From Kingdonia uniflora (Eukaryota; Streptophyta; Magnoliopsida; Ranunculales; Circaeasteraceae), in contig JACGCM010002890.1 in NCBI GenBank assembly GCA_014058105.1, positions 682,001 through 746,000 on the forward strand: a stretch of 64,000 nucleotides of DNA, in the 5' to 3' direction. The stretch's first letter is position 1; every line of letters begins with the position of its first letter. The notes beneath the pieces are model-generated. The model searched no databases and had not been told where the DNA came from. It saw only the letters and a list, made by a program, of their open reading frames with translations. The position numbers and the translations under genes are program-made. Positions 44,105-56,027 of this stretch are shown piece by piece.

Positions 44105-47100
44105 TGTAATGTCTCAGATTTTTTTTTTGTTTTTCATCTTTATTTAAATAAATAATTAATCATCCATATTTTCTTTGACATAATTTTATGCTAGGCTATG
44201 TTTATGTTCTCGTCGCTTAAGCCGTGTCGTTTCTCACACATGAGCAGGTTTATCATAGTTACTTTGCTTTTATAGTATAAGATCTTTGTCTTATTACTTT
44301 TATGAGTAGAGATTAAGGGTTTGGAGAGGGGCTGTCATTTTGGAGAAGGGAGAGAGAACTTTTGCTGCTCATGAGATAGAGGGGGAGAGACGGCAGTAGA
44401 GGATCCAAGACTCCATCTCCTCTTAACCATCACATTAACTACCACCAATTGCTTCACCACAGGTCACTAGATTTCTTCTCCCTGCTTTCCAATTAACCTC
44501 TCATTCTCTCACCATACTCAATCCCCGCCTTCCTCCGTCGTCAAAGCAACAATGACATCAACAATGGAAGGCGAATTGACTGCTGCCCCTACTATCAACA
44601 ACTGCGATGACGCTGTTGTTCCTCAAAATGGGCATTGGAAATGATCATCATGGGCAGAATTGATGCGATATAGAGATCTGGAGAGAGTTGTGCAAGAGAG
44701 CTTCAATATGAATAGGGTGTTCAGTGATTTGGTGTTCAAGATGGAATTGCTTATTTATTGAAAAAGATGCTAATCATTGGTTAGAGTAAAGAGTAGCCTT
44801 TAACCGGTATCGCTGTTGTTTTAGAATGTAGCGAGAGGGCTGTTTTAACCATATTCAATTACCGACTAGTCGCATCCATTACCAAGCGCAGCTGGCATTT
44901 TTCTGTAAGTAATTCTTTGTTGTTGTTCCAACTTTATAATCTGATTTTCAGTTCAGTAAAACCCTCTTGCTTTCTTGGTATTTGATTAGAGAAGATTTGA
45001 AGAGTAATTATTACTGTAAGTGATTGGTGTTTGATTCCTGAAGAGTTGTTTATTGTCGGGTTTAGAGAGATGATTATAAAGATCGTTATTGTGTTTCAAA
45101 AGTCTGTAATCTGTTTTCATCATTGACAAACTGTTTTTATTAAAACCTTAGGTGCTGTTATAGACCTTAATCTTATCTCATTTTCCCATTCCTTTAAGAG
45201 TAATCAATGTTTGTTCTTTTCCTCATACTTGTGTTACACATTTGTTGACGTTTTGGAGCTGATTTAAGTCTTGATCGGATGATGTTATGTGTGGCTTATG
45301 ATAACTATTTTCTGCTATTAAGTATGATTTTTGAACTCTTGTGGTCATACATTGGGGTGGAGTTTGGCTCATCAAGGTTTAGATATAGCGAGTATTTGGT
45401 CGGATGTGTTGTTGGCCTGAGTTGTTATCTGATGAGGATTTGGCATTGTTAGGAATGTTGGGTGATTGTTAGGAGATGTAGATGCTTCATTGTTTGATTT
45501 TCAATATTGAGGTGCTCGATTGTTTCACATCTGATGTTGCTGGAGTTATTCTTGCTCAGTAAAAATGGTGGAGGTTAAAGAAGTGTTGTGCTTCTTTGTA
45601 CAAGAGCTGGGTACTTTTGATTTTCTTATTCTTTTATGTGGAGCTGTAGTACAGAGTAGTGTGCTTCAGTAATGTTTTGCTAAAGGCTTTCTTTCTTGAG
45701 TGGTTTAGTTATTCTCTTAAGTTAGGCTTATTCTAAATCGTTTATACAAGGGTTATAGCGGTGAAGAGTTGCTTGGCTAGTGGATTGATTTGAATCAATT
45801 AGTCCATGATATACCATTGTTGGAGCGTTGAGTTATTTCCTTGGATTGATTCATCTTAAGCATTGTTTCAGGCGAGTTTACTCTCCCTTAATATCTAAGC
45901 TTTTATATTGATTAAGAATGTTAATAGTATGCACTTGATTTTAGTTACTGATATTAGGTTACTCACATTCTATATGACTTGGTTATTCGAAATGGTGTTC
46001 TTGACATGTATTAGATTATGATTAGTAAATCCGAGTTTCTTATGTTTATGCTTAAGAGGAACTTAGATGTAGAAATAACGAATTGTGATTTAGCTGCATG
46101 ATTGAATCTTGTAGGTTATAGATCGTCATATCCTTGGTTATTGTAGATGCGATGATTTTGCGTCGTTAATATATTAGTACGGAATTGTTGGCAATTCGTT
46201 TGGGTACCTAACTTGTTCCTTGACTCAAGTAATTAGGTTCACCAGTTAGTATAAATAGAAATATAGATGTTATCCTCGTGATTTAGCCACTATTAGTTAG
46301 AATAAGTGTAGACATTATAGTTATCACCTTATTAGATAAAATGGTTTTATTAGTTTGGCTTGTTAGACATGATAATGGGATTAGGCACTGTCTATTTGGG
46401 TTTGTCTAAGTTATCCACGTGGCTTCGCCCTTAGATATTAATAGCGTAGTAAGATCGTAATATATATTTCTTGGTTCCATGTCAAGTCGCTTAGGACGGT
46501 ATAGATTTTGAAAGACATGGTCTTTGGTTTTGAGCTTGTCCTTAGGGTTTATTATCTTGATTAGTCTTTGAATTACTTTAGGTGTCCTCTGTGTTCTTGT
46601 GGCTTTGTCCTTGAGCACTGTTGTTGATTCAGTAGTTGATACAAGATCGTTGGGTTCCGTTATCGAGTGTGGGATATATTTTGTTATTCTTTTGATGATA
46701 AAGTAACAAGGATTGTGAGCACTTTTAATCTTGGATTGTTTAGCCGCTTGTTGCGAACCGATAGTTTATCCAGAGTATCTAGTCGATTGCTGGTACTAAG
46801 CATCTGATAGTTTTCTTTAGGATTATTGACTCCTCATGCTGTGACACTTAATGTCCTAATGATTCACCGAGCTTATAGAGCTACTCTGTTAAGCTTCTTT
46901 TACTTCGTTATGAGTTTTAGGAATCATTCTCGTGGCTTTGTCCTTGAACGTCAAGTTATTATTTAATGCCTGTACTGTCACCATTGATGTTGAAACCTAG
47001 TGGGATTCCTGTCTATCTGTTTTGGAGACTTAAGTACATAGTCGTTTAAGAGTTAAGATTATAAACTCTGTTCTTGGGGATTGTTAACTACTTGTTTGAG

Positions 47101-48160
47101 ACATGTAGGTTATCCCATGTACACTAGCCTATGTTGACTACTATTGTGCTCAAGCAATTGATGGTAATCATTTCTACGTTAGGATCATAGAGACTCCTTA
47201 AGCTGATATCTTCGATAATGAGATCCGATACATAAACTAACTCTAAATCGGCTAACCCCTGATGGGTTGCTAGGATTCCTAGCTCAGGTTAAAATTGTTG
47301 GTGAGTTTGGGCAGGTTACTATCATACCTATTTTACTCATCCTGGAGTGTGGGATGGTATGAGACAGTTCTCCTTTGGTACCCATCTTATCCTCCATGAG
47401 GTTTAAATTCATTGAAATTAAAATAAAGTGAGGACACTAGGCTCCTTGGGTTGAAACACCCAGAACACTCTGATCAAGTGAAATATCCTTAGCGTGGTCG
47501 AGCTTGAAAAAAATAGAACCCCTTGTATCCAATAATGATCTCTTTAAATGTCTAAGTCATACGCTAACGATTGATTTACCAAATTATAGGAAAATTCTTC
47601 TTATCGATTCTCTTTAACTCGTAGTGTAGTGTATAGTCTTAGTTTACCTTTGCATCATGCATTTTACTCTAATAGATTTATTAGGTTTGTTGTGCATCTC
47701 GATTAGGCATCTTTAACATTATTAGCATATATCATTTTATTATTAGTGAATTCATATATCTTATTATTACTATTATCATCTTGTTGGTCGGTATAATTTT
47801 TTAGCTATTTTTGGAAGTTGTGAGCCGTGGTTTGCCCACACTCGCAATATAAACATTTTGGATCTAGAGATATAGTAGCTGTGGTTCACGTGATCCTGTT
47901 GAAGAGCTAAAGCTGAAGGCTTGATTTTCTATTCTTATTTTAGATCTTGTTTCCATCAGGTTGAGGTTTGTAGTAATTTTTAGCATAGTTATTGTTGTTC
48001 TTTTCTTCTACTGTTATTTTATTCATATTACTCTGCATTGTGCACCAATTGATTGTTGAGCCTAACTTTATTTTTGGCTTGGTTATCATTGGGGACCTGT
48101 CCGTCCCCTAATTTTAGTAATTGGTTTGGTTTACTAGTTATTTGAATTTGGGGCGTGACA
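44105..48160 (+). repeat. 5' LTR of the large-LTR element
   Basis: The LTR is 4056 bp. It carries a recurring string of the type cgtggctttgtccttgaac (about 46427, 46600, 46929). A short ORF of about 30 codons holds MEGELTAAP, with the ATG of that segment at about 44563. Differences from the right LTR are scattered single changes and small indels. Confidence 0.9.
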
Positions 48161-48164
48161 GATT

Positions 48165-48176
48165 TGGTATCAGAGC
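48165..48176 (+). other. Primer-binding site, initiator Met tRNA type
   Basis: tggtatcagagc, five bases after the LTR end, is the standard complement of the 3' end of plant initiator Met tRNA. Confidence 0.9.
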
Positions 48177-49942
48177 GAAGGTTAACTCCTATCTCTGTGT
48201 CTTGCACTCATAGGTTGAGTAATTCTTAGAACGAGTTAGGATGATTCTTTAGTATCCTGTATCTTTTATTGCTTGTTTGGTTATAGAGTTAATCTCTTGA
48301 GACATTGTGTGTATAGAATTCTATCGTAGATTTAGCGTGTAGGCTTTTTCCCTTGATTTAGAGGAATAAATATATTTATCTTAAATCATTAGAATAGTGA
48401 TTGATTTGTTTTCGTAAGCCTTAGTAATGACTGCTCATATAGTTATAGGCTTCTAGCGGTCCGAGTTGGTCTTGATTTGGAGTTTAGTTTCTAAGTTTAC
48501 TATAGTATTTGGTATATGGGTATAATATTGGATTTGTGTAGATTATTGCTATAGCTAGTAATGTTATAAGACTTGATATTTTTCTCTCTAGATTAGAGAT
48601 TATAGAACTTTAGATTGGGTTCCGATTGCATAGTGGTTAGTGTTTTTGATAATTATATTATGTTTTTCTTTTAGTCTTGTGGATATGGCTATGAGTTTAG
48701 CACCGTAGGTCAGCACCATGTTGCTTGTGAACTGTATGTGGGAAATGTGAACAAGTTAGTGGCTTGTAGAGATGGTTGGTTTCCCTATTCACTTTTGGTA
48801 TTAGGTTTTTATTTTTAAGTCTATGATCTTGCACATTTTGGATGATGTCATGTTTACCGATACAGTGGTTTTGACATATTTATAGTTTAATGATTCACTT
48901 GTAGAGTTTTTGGTATCTGTTCTTAATCGAGTCTAGATCGATTTGGTTATTTGGATTAGTTTTCACATTTAGTCAATTCAATAACTATTATGAGAGTCAA
49001 ATTCTTGGACAGTTGGTGTATAGCTTTATTTGCTATATATATACTAGGTTGGTGGTGATTGTACTTACTTCACTTCACTTTAGGGGATCCGAGCATGACT
49101 TTGGAGATCTGTTATGGTTTTCTGTTCATAGCCAATTGTTTTGGGTACTAGAAGGGTTGAGGACCACTAGTGGAGGTCATTATGAGATTATTTGTTAGTA
49201 TTTTTTTTAGTTTTCATTATTTATTGAGACTGCATCATTTTACCCAATTATTTACATCTTATTTATCTTGTCTTCATTAGTCATGTCATAATCGTTGTTT
49301 ATAGTTTTTCTTGTATCGCAGAATTTACATAACTTATGTAGTATGAGACTGGAGATTGTGTGCACATCAGATTTTGCACGTTGTTCAAAAAGGATACGAC
49401 GTCCTTTCATTCCATTGTGTTGGTTATGCATTTTTAAATGATATGTTTTAATAAAATAAAATAAAATTAGACTATTGATTTTTTATTAAAATAGATCTTT
49501 ATATAAATATATTTTTACCTGAAATTTTGATATGTTACTTTTGCTATAATATTGTATGTAATTATTGGCCGTATTACTTGAATAAATCTGTAGTCATGAT
49601 TAATACTAGGGAAATTTATTTTATCGATTTTGGTAATATAATGTTTTAATCCATGAGATAGTTGTGGAACTATTGGAGATCATTTTAGCTTATCTGCTAA
49701 TGTGTGGGGACCTGATGGTCGATTGACTGTCATGTTAGAGTTACTTCACTCTGAAGCTTTTAGTATAAGATAGTTGTGATTATATCCTTTGTTAACTAGT
49801 AGGATTTCGTTGTGCACTTCGATGGGGAGTTTAGAGGTCTTCTAATTCGTCAGCCTTGTGTAATATTTCATGCTAGTGGTTACATTTGTATATGAGATAA
49901 ACTATACTATAGTAGTGACATTAAAATTTGGGACGAAATTTC

Positions 49943-49960
49943 CTTTAAGGAAGGTAGAAT
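49943..49960 (+). other. Polypurine tract of the large-LTR element
   Basis: ctttaaggaaggtagaat precedes the right LTR, in the context gggacgaaatttc that is typical of plant chromovirus ends. Confidence 0.75.
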
Positions 49961-49964
49961 GTAA

Positions 49965-52900
49965 TGTAATGTCATGGATTTTTGTTTTTGTTTTTTTTCT
50001 TTATTTAAATAAATAATTATGCATCCATATTTTCTTTGACATTATTTTATGTTAGGCAATGTTTATGTTCTCGTTGCTTAAGCCATGTGGTTTCTCACAA
50101 ATGAGCGGGTTTATCGTAGTTACTTTGCTTTTATAATATAGGATCTTTGTCTTACAACTTTTTATGAGTAGAGAGTAAGGGTTTGGAGAGGGGCTACCAT
50201 TTTGGAGAAGGGAGAGAGAACTTTTGTTGCTCATGAGATAGAGGGGGAGAGATGGCAGTAGAGGTTCCAAGACTCCATCTCCTCTTAACCATCACACTAC
50301 CTACCACCTAATGCTTCACCACAGGTCACTAGATTTCCTCTCCCTGCTTTCTAATTAACCTCTCATTCTCTCTCCATAGTCAATCCTCGCCTTCGTCCAT
50401 CATCAGAGAAACAACGGCAACAACAATGGAAGGCGAATTGACTGCTGCCCCTGCTATCAACAACTGTGATGACGCTGTTGTTCGTCGAAATGGGCATTGG
50501 AAATGAAAATCATGGGCAGAATTGATGTTATATAGAGATCTGAAGAGAGATGTGCAAGAGAGCTTCAATATGAATTGGGTTTTAACTGATTTGGTGTTCA
50601 AGATGGAGTTGTTTAATTATTGAAGAAGATGCTAATCTTTGGTTACAGTAGAGGGCTTCCTTTAACCGGTATCGGTGCTATTTTAGAATGTAGCGAGAGG
50701 GCTGTTTTAACCATATTCAATCACCGAATAGTCGTCATCCATTACCAAGCGCAGCTGCCCTTTTTCTGTAAGTAATTCCCTGTTGCTGTTCTAACTTTAT
50801 AATCTGATTTTCAGTTCAGTAAAACCCTCTTGCTTGCTTGGTATTTGATTAGAGAAGATTTGAAGAGTAATTATTACTGTAAGTTATTGGTGTTTGATTC
50901 CTGAAGAGTTGTTTATTGTTGGGTTTAGAGAGATGATTATAAAAATCGTTATTGTGTTTCAGGAATCTGTAATCTGTTTTCATCATTGACAAACTGTTTT
51001 TATTAAAACCTTAGATGCTGTTATAGACCTTAATCTTATCTCATTTTCCCATTCCTTTAAGAGTAATCAATGTTTGTTCTTTTGCTCATACTTGTGTTAC
51101 ACATTTGTTGACGTTTTGGAGCTGATTTTAGTCTTGATCGGATGATGATATGTGTGGTTTATGAAAACTATTTTCTGTAATTAAGTCTGATTTTTGAACT
51201 CCTGTGGTGATACATTGGGGTGGAGTTTGGCTCATCTAGGTTTTGATATAGCGAGGATTTGGTCGGATGTGCTGTTGGCCTGAGTTGTTATCTAATGAGG
51301 ATTTGGGCATTGTTAGGAATGTTGGGTGATTGTTAGGAGATGTAGATGCTTCATTGATTGATTTACAATATTGAGGTGCTTGGTTGTTTCACATCTGATG
51401 CTGCCGGAGTTATTCTTGCTCAGTTAAAATGGTGGAGGTTAAATAAGTGTTGTGCTTCTTTGTACAAGAGCTGGGTACTTTTGATTTTCTTATTCTTTTA
51501 TGTGGAGCTGTAGTAGAGAGTAGTGTGCTTGAGTAATGTTTTGCTAATGGATTTCCTTCCTGATTAGTTTAGTTATTCCTTTAAGTTAGGCTTATTCTAA
51601 ATCGTTTATACTAGGGCTATAGCGGTGAAGTATTGCTTGGCTAGTGGATTGATTTGAATCAATTAGTCCATGATATACCATTGTTGGAGCGTTGAGTTAT
51701 TTGCTTGGATTGATTCATCTTGAGCATTGCTTCTTGTGAGTTTACTCTCCCTTAATATCTAAGATTTTATATTTATTAACAATGTTAATAGTATGCACTT
51801 GATTTTAGTTACTGTTATTAGGTTACTCACATTATATATGACTTGGTTATTCAAAATGACGTTCTTGGCATGTTTTAGATTATGATTGGTAAATCTGAGT
51901 AACTTATGTTTATGCTTAAGAGGAACTAAGATGTAAAAATAACAATTTGTGATTTAGCTACATGATAAAATCTTGTAAGTTATAGATCGTCATATCCTTG
52001 GTTATTGTAGATGCGATGATTTTGCGTCGTTAATATAGGAGTATGAAATTTTCGGCTGTTCGTTTGGGTACCTAACCTGTTCCTTGACTCGAGTAATTAG
52101 GTTCAACAGTTAGTATATATAGAGATATATATATTATCCTCGTGGTTTAGTCACTATTAATTAGAATAAGTGTAGACATTATAGTTATCACCTTATTAGA
52201 TAAAACGGTTTTGTTAGTTTGGTTTGTTAGACATGATAATGGGATTAGGCACTGTCTATTTGGGTTTGTCTACGTTATCCTCGTGGCTTCGCCCTTGGAT
52301 ATTAATAACGTAGTAAGATCCTAATATATAGTTCTTGGTTCCATGTCAAGTTGCTTGGGACGGTATAGCTTTCGTAAGACATTGTCTTTGGTTTTAAGCT
52401 TATCCTTAGGGTTTATTATCTTGATTAGTCTTAGAATTACTTTAGGTGTACTCTGTGTTCTTGTGGCTTTTTTCCTTGTGCATTGTCGCTGATTTGGTAG
52501 TTGATACGAGAATGTTGGGTTCCGTTATTGAGTGTGGGTTATGTTTCGTTTTTCTTTTGATGATAAAGTAACGAGGATTGTGAACACTGTTAATCTTGGA
52601 TTGTTTAGCCGCTTGTTGCGAACCGATAGTTTATCCAGAGTATCTAGTCGATTGCTGGTGCTAAGTATCTAATAGTTTTCCTTAGGATTATTGACTCCTC
52701 ATGCCGTGACACTTAATGTCCTAATGATTCACCGAGCTTATAGAGCTACTCTGTTAAGCTTCTTTTACTTCGTTATGAGTTTTTGGAATCATTCTCGTGG
52801 CTTTGTCCTTGAACGTTAAGTTATTATTTAATGTCTGTACTGTCACCATTGATGTTGGAACCTAGTGGGATTCCTGTCTATCTATTTTGGAGACTTTAGT

Positions 52901-54025
52901 ACATAGTCGTTTAAGAGTTAAGATTATAAACTCTGTTCTTGGGGATTGTTAACTACTTGTTTGAGACATGTAGGTTATCCCATGTACACTAGCCTATGTT
53001 GACTACTATTGTGCTCAAACAATTGATGGTAATCATTTCTACGTTAGGATCATAGAGACTCCTTAAGTTGATATCTTCGATAATGAGGTCAGATACATAA
53101 ACCAACTCTAAATCGGCTAACCCCCGATAGTTTACTAGGATTCCTAGCTCGGGTTAAAATTGTAGGTGAGTTTGGGCATGTTACTATCATACCTATTTTA
53201 CTCATCCTGGTGTGTAGGATGGTATGAGACAGTTCCCCTTTGGTACCCATCTTATCCTCCATGAAGTTGAAATTCTTTAGAATTAAAATATAGTGAGGAC
53301 ACTAGGCTCCTTGGGTTGAAACACCCAGAGTACTCTGGTCAAGTGAAATATCTTTAGTGTGGTTGAACTTGGCAAAAATCGAACCCCTTGTATCCAATAA
53401 TAATCTCTTTAAATGTCTAAGTCCTACGCTAGCGATTGATTTACCAGATTATTGGGCAATTCTTCTTAGCAATTCTCTTTAACTCGTAGTGTAGTTTATA
53501 ATCTTAGTTCCCCTTTGCATCTGGCATTTTAGTCTAATAGATTTATTAGGTTTGCTGTGCATCTCGATTAGGCATCTTTAACATCATTAGCATGTATCAT
53601 TTTATCATTAGCGAATTCATATATCTTATTATTACCATTATCATCTTGTTGGTCGGTATAATTGTTTAGCTATTTTGGGAAGTTGTGAGCCGTGGTTTGC
53701 TCACACTCGCAATTTAAACATTTCAGATCGAGAGATATAGCGGTTGTGGTTCAGGTGATCCTGTTGAAGAGCTAAAGTAGAAGGCTTTCTTTTCTATTAT
53801 TATTTTGGATCTTGTCTCTATCAGGTTGAGGTTTGTAGTAATTTTTAGCATAGTTATCGTTGTTCTTTTCTTCAACTGTTATTTTATTCTTATTGCTCTG
53901 TATTGTGCACCAATAGATTGTTAAGCCTAACTTTATTTTTGGCTTGGTTATCATTGGGGACCTCTTCGTCCTCGAATTTTTATAATTGGTTTGGTTTACT
54001 AATTATTTAAATTTGGGGCGTGACA
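49965..54025 (+). repeat. 3' LTR of the large-LTR element
   Basis: The LTR is 4061 bp and collinear with 44105-48160 from end to end. The start is duplicated in sequence (tgtaatgtaatgtc), so the exact first base could be 49960 or 49965. Confidence 0.9.
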
Positions 54026-54112
54026 TATAACATTATATGCCATATTTCAATATTAAGACATTATGGTTAAAAAAAGACCTGTTCCTTTTAACATTTTTAT
54101 TTTTTTATGCAG

Positions 54113-54253
54113 ATTCCAAGTAATCCAAAGTTTGATGATGATGAAGCTAGTTATGAGATAAATGATGTTTTACCTACTATTAATGGACCAATGCACAGAG
54201 ACAAGAAGAAGAAATATGTCAAGAAGTTGGGTGCTGGCATGAAGGCCATATAA
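54113..54253 (+). pseudogene. Exon-like fragment, unknown gene
   Basis: After a good acceptor (tttttttatgcag ending 54112), 46 codons read IPSNPKFDDDEASYEINDV and a Lys-rich HRDKKKKYVKKLGAGMKA, ending in TAA at 54251. A similar flank occurs at 43205-43310. It could be a late exon of a small gene of plant or transposon origin. I do not recognise it. Confidence 0.3.
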
Positions 54254-54961
54254 ATTACTAGTTTTATTTAGTATGTTTTTTCTATTGTAATGGTGATTTT
54301 GGATTTAATGTTGACATTGATTGGGTTAATTGTGATGTTTATGGTAGAACTGGTCAAAATGGATGTTAATTTGTTACTGGTCTCTTCATCTAATTATATT
54401 TAACTATTTGGATAAAAGATTTTTGTATAAATTATTAGTCTTCTTCATAAGTTTTTTTTATACTTCTAGGAAGTGGTAACTGTTGGACGACATTATTTGC
54501 AATAAACGTTATTGTATTTATCCATGTATATAACTCATAAGTCACTACATTATATTTATATATTTTTTATCTAAAGAAAGTTAATAGGTTACAACATGTT
54601 GTATGGAAATATTGTTATTATTAACCAACTATATTATAATATTGTAACTTTTGTTGGAATGTGTAGAGTTTATGTTTAATAGGTATTGTAACTCCCAATA
54701 CTCTCAGTCTATATTAATAAGTGTGTTAAGTTTATTATGGTTGCATGGTAATTTCATATTTTTATTAGAATATGTACAACATTCTCTTTATTTAATCATT
54801 TCTTTCGCTGCAGATTTCTACTACATTTAATAACATTTTATTTCAAACAGGTATTGTATTAGTTGTATTTTGTTCAGTTAGGAAGTTTTTATTATTTATT
54901 TTTATATTTAGTTATTTTTTTCATTGTAATTTTGATTTTATAATTGTTACTTGTTTATAGG

Positions 54962-55404
54962 ATGGGCAAGGTTGAGAGTAATTCTACTTTTTCTGTGCCT
55001 ACTAAAGGAAGAAAGTTGAGTTGCCTCTCTATTTGGAGGATATCAAATATAATTATGGTACGTATTTGAAGATTCTTTTTGATTCATTTGGTATAGGGCC
55101 ATTATAACTTAGGGAGTTGTTGAGGGTTGAAAAGTATCTTAAGAAACAATTGTTTGCTTGGAATGATCGTGACGATGAAGTATTCAAAGATTTACTAATG
55201 ACTCAATACTTGAATGGATATTACATTAAAGATTTTGGTGGAGAAGAGGATGGTTTGGATGAAGAAGGTTCTTGTGTGAATGATGTTAGTGAAGAGGAAT
55301 CCTATGTGTGGTGTGATGTTTTTGATGGTTATGTGTATCTTTTTTCTTTAGAAATTTGGTGCTTAAATTTGATTTCTTTTTTGATGCTTGAAAATCTGAT
55401 GTAG
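54962..55404 (+). pseudogene. Fragmentary ORF, unknown
   Basis: An ATG after ttatag at 54961 starts MGKVESNSTFSVPTKGRK. One frame shift later, ELPLYLEDIKYNYGTYLKIL leads to a stop, then LRVEKYLKKQLFAWNDRDDE and an acidic tail (to 55404). The run of readable, non-repetitive protein suggests a decayed gene. No family is recognised. Confidence 0.3.
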
Positions 55405-56019
55405 ATGTTCAATATTTCATTTGATGCTTGAATCCCATGTGTAATGTAAAGTTTTTGAAATTCTTCTAATACTATATGTTCTATTTGATAGAGCTCAGTT
55501 TTCTAATATATCAAAATTAGTACTACCTGTGGCTTGTCACAACAATAGCGTCGATGCACCTTCGACGCTAAAACTCATGTACCGAAATGTATTGTAGTTG
55601 CAAATACATTAAAAAATAGACCAAAAAGGAAGTAATGAAACAAACTAAGGAGAACATAGTCTTCTGTAACTTCAATAACTACACATTGGTATATCAAAAT
55701 CATCATGGGTAAAACGTTTTTCTTGAGCTTACATTGTGTATCTTTGGGACTACTGTGTTACAAATGCATGTCTTTAGCACAATTATTTTAACACAAAGGT
55801 TCCTCTGGCAATACAAAATTAAATAAATGTACGCTTAAAAAAAAATCCCATTGTGCGACTTAGAAGTACTTCGTTCCTATTTTAACCAAATTTCTTCTAA
55901 GAGTAACTTAGAATATCTTTAATAACCATTGTGCCTATCAATAAAGAATCAAAGAATCAATCCCTGTACGAAAGCAGAATACTTCTGAGGGAAACTTCGA
56001 GCATATAATTTTAACCAAT
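55405..56019. other. Spacer with a 9-bp inverted repeat
   Basis: No gene is seen. tagcgtcga (55546-55554) and tcgacgcta (55562-55570) form a perfect hairpin with a 7-base loop. Related strings (acgccgg, gtcgat) occur at 57610-57700 on the other side of the hAT element. They could be subterminal motifs of an older DNA transposon, but no terminal repeats were found. Confidence 0.4.
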
Positions 56020-56027
56020 GCATCGAC

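Larger units (their letters stand above)
48161..49964 (+). other. Internal region of the large-LTR element, no coding
   Basis: This is 1.8 kb of AT-rich sequence with stops in all frames. The longest ORF is 61 codons (49013-49198) and has no recognisable product. The region begins with the PBS and ends with the PPT. Confidence 0.75.
44105..54025 (+). mobile_element. Non-autonomous LTR element with giant LTRs (LARD-like)
   Basis: Two direct repeats of about 4.06 kb (44105-48160 and 49965-54025) flank only 1.8 kb. The LTRs start tgtaatgtc and end ggggcgtgaca. The PBS tggtatcagagc follows the left LTR, and ctttaaggaaggtagaatg precedes the right one. Flanks are tatac and tataa, a 4/5 target duplication. 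No gag or pol motif is found in the 1.8 kb. The PBS and the gggacgaaatttccttt PPT context resemble Tekay/Del chromoviruses of plants, so it is probably a parasite of that family. It belongs to the family of solo LTR T (13341) and, more distantly, T' (16000). Confidence 0.88.

Noticed and set aside
46406..46618. 70-codon minus-strand ORF in the large LTR
   Set aside because: It is not kept in the other LTR copy and lies in simple LTR sequence; no domain is seen.
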